A stretch of DNA of 6,683 bases from JBCCRH01 sp039208045 (GTDB taxonomy: Bacteria; Bacteroidota; Bacteroidia; Chitinophagales; Saprospiraceae), in contig JBCCRH010000350.1 of NCBI GenBank assembly GCA_039208045.1, positions 1 through 6,683 of the forward strand, written 5' to 3'. The position numbers and the translations under genes were made by a program. The notes beneath the pieces are model-generated. The model was not told the origin of the DNA. It worked only from the letters and a program-made list of their open reading frames with translations, and made no database searches. How positions within the stretch are numbered: the first letter of the stretch is position 1; each line of letters starts with the position of its first letter. Shown piece by piece: positions 5,677-6,683 of the stretch.

Positions 5677-6683
5677 TTGGCAATTAGCATCAATCAAGCT
5701 GCTGAGCAGTTAAATCTCACCCCACAACAAGTCAGATCATTGTGCCGCAATGAAAAGCTGCCTGCTCAAAAAGTTGGAAAGACTTGGATACTGGAGCAAG
5801 AGGATGTTAGCGCATATTACGCTCAATCTACTTGTGGCGTTGCAGAAGACCAAATCCCGTACACGACCCGGACTAGAGCAAAAGATACTCCTATTGCTCT
5901 TAGCTTTTTCAGTGGAGCTATGGGCATGGATATCGGAATAGAGCGGGCAGGATTTAAAACGCTTTTTGCCAGTGAAATAAATAATGCTTGCAGGAAAACG
6001 ATTCGAAGAAACCAACCCGATATTGCACTTGTAGGGGATATGAGAGATTATGGCGCCGCAGGGGTACGGTCTTTAGCAGGCTTGAGTGCTACAGACGAAA
6101 TAGATCTTATAGTTGGTGGGCCTCCTTGCCAGGCTTTCAGCACGGCTGGAAAACGCCGGGCATTTACGGATGAAAGAGGAAATGTATTTCTCAATTTTAT
6201 CGATCTAATTATTGACTTGCAGCCCAAATATGCCGTCATCGAAAACGTACGAGGGCTATTATCTGCTTCTCTCAAACATACCCCACATAGCGAAAGAGCA
6301 ATGGAAGGTTATCAATCTTCTATCGAAGAACAACCTGGTGGAGCCTTGATCCATATTTTAGAAAAACTAGAGGCTAATGGGTTCGGAGTTTCCTTCAATT
6401 TGTATAATGCCGCCAACTTTGGCACCCCTCAGAAGCGGGAGCGAGTCATTTTAATTTGCTCAAGAGATGGGAAGAAACCGCCCTACCTAGAGCCCACTCA
6501 TAGTGAAACAGGCGCTTTTGAACTCCCTTATTGGCGTACTTTCGAGGAAGCTATTGAAAGCTTGAAAGGTGTTGATCATCAGCACATCAATTTTCCAGAA
6601 AAACGCTTGAAATACTATAGAATGATTGGGCCTGGGCAAAACTGGAGAAGTTTACCCCTGGAAGTCCAAAAAGAAGCCATGGG
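5677..6683 (+). CDS. C5 DNA cytosine methyltransferase with N-terminal helix-turn-helix, C-terminus cut off by window
   Basis: The frame is open from just after TAA at 5662 to the window end, giving 335 residues of an incomplete protein. Residues 3-48 look like an excisionase/MerR-type helix-turn-helix (HTH_17): SINQAAEQLNLTPQQVRSL, then KLPAQKVGKTWIL and EDVSAYY. A 25-residue linker leads into a C5 methyltransferase core: motif I FFSGAMGMDIG (77-87), Glu100 of motif II, motif IV GGPPCQAFS with catalytic Cys151, motif VI ENVRGL (189-194) and motif VIII QKRERVI (252-258). The start of a target-recognition region follows, with PTHSETG, TFEEAI and a GQNWRSLP-like block near the edge. The enzyme would transfer a methyl group to cytosine C5 at a specific DNA site. 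No ATG precedes motif I in this frame. TTG at 5677 is chosen because it begins the helix-turn-helix and has AGG (5668-5670) a suitable distance upstream. Arginine is often AGA here, unlike the neighbouring operon, which suggests separate origin. The partner endonuclease, if any, would be outside the window. Confidence 0.88.
   Translation, partial: MAISINQAAEQLNLTPQQVRSLCRNEKLPAQKVGKTWILEQEDVSAYYAQSTCGVAEDQIPYTTRTRAKDTPIALSFFSGAMGMDIGIERAGFKTLFASEINNACRKTIRRNQPDIALVGDMRDYGAAGVRSLAGLSATDEIDLIVGGPPCQAFSTAGKRRAFTDERGNVFLNFIDLIIDLQPKYAVIENVRGLLSASLKHTPHSERAMEGYQSSIEEQPGGALIHILEKLEANGFGVSFNLYNAANFGTPQKRERVILICSRDGKKPPYLEPTHSETGAFELPYWRTFEEAIESLKGVDHQHINFPEKRLKYYRMIGPGQNWRSLPLEVQKEAM

Noticed and set aside
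1..6683. CRISPR arrays, tRNA or rRNA genes, insertion sequences
   Set aside because: No regular repeat-spacer pattern, cloverleaf, conserved rRNA segment, transposase or terminal inverted repeats were seen on reading both strands.

Overview
The window reads as a chromosomal piece of a Bacteroidetes-type bacterium, possibly near Saprospiraceae/Lewinella. That placement is inference from three things: a PorT-like outer-membrane beta-barrel gene, starts that mostly lack Shine-Dalgarno sequences, and an exact TAnnTTTG Bacteroidetes -7 promoter element. No 16S rRNA or other marker gene is present to confirm it. Base composition is moderate, and the central operon strongly prefers CGC for arginine.

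Layout. Positions 1-502 (minus) hold the N-terminal part of a secreted beta-barrel protein that runs off the window. Positions 547-1320 (minus) encode a complete exonuclease III-type AP endonuclease. A 201-bp divergent gap follows. Positions 1522-5590 (plus) form a tightly packed five-gene operon: a geranylgeranyl reductase-family flavoprotein, a small two-cluster ferredoxin, a methyltransferase resembling plant VTE3 (MPBQ/MSBQ methyltransferase) with a membrane anchor, a methyltransferase resembling gamma-tocopherol methyltransferase (VTE4), and a UbiA-family homogentisate prenyltransferase (VTE2-like). An 86-bp gap holds a good Bacteroidetes promoter candidate and two GGTACC palindromes. Positions 5677 to the window end (plus) encode an N-terminal helix-turn-helix fused to a C5 DNA cytosine methyltransferase. 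It begins at a probable TTG codon and is cut off by the window edge.

The highlight is the five-gene operon, which looks like a vitamin E (tocopherol) or closely related prenyl-benzoquinol pathway in a bacterium with no photosynthesis genes in view. In the expected order of chemistry, the prenyltransferase joins homogentisate to a C20 prenyl diphosphate. The VTE3-like enzyme then methylates the ring. The reductase, fed electrons by the ferredoxin, saturates the geranylgeranyl chain before or after coupling. The VTE4-like enzyme adds the last ring methyl group. Two steps are not encoded here: homogentisate formation (HPPD) and chromanol ring closure (tocopherol cyclase, VTE1). The end product is therefore either alpha-tocopherol, with the cyclase elsewhere in the genome, or an uncyclised methylated phytyl-benzoquinol.

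The methyltransferase gene at the right edge has clearly different arginine codon use (many AGA). It probably belongs to a separate, acquired restriction-modification or defence module.
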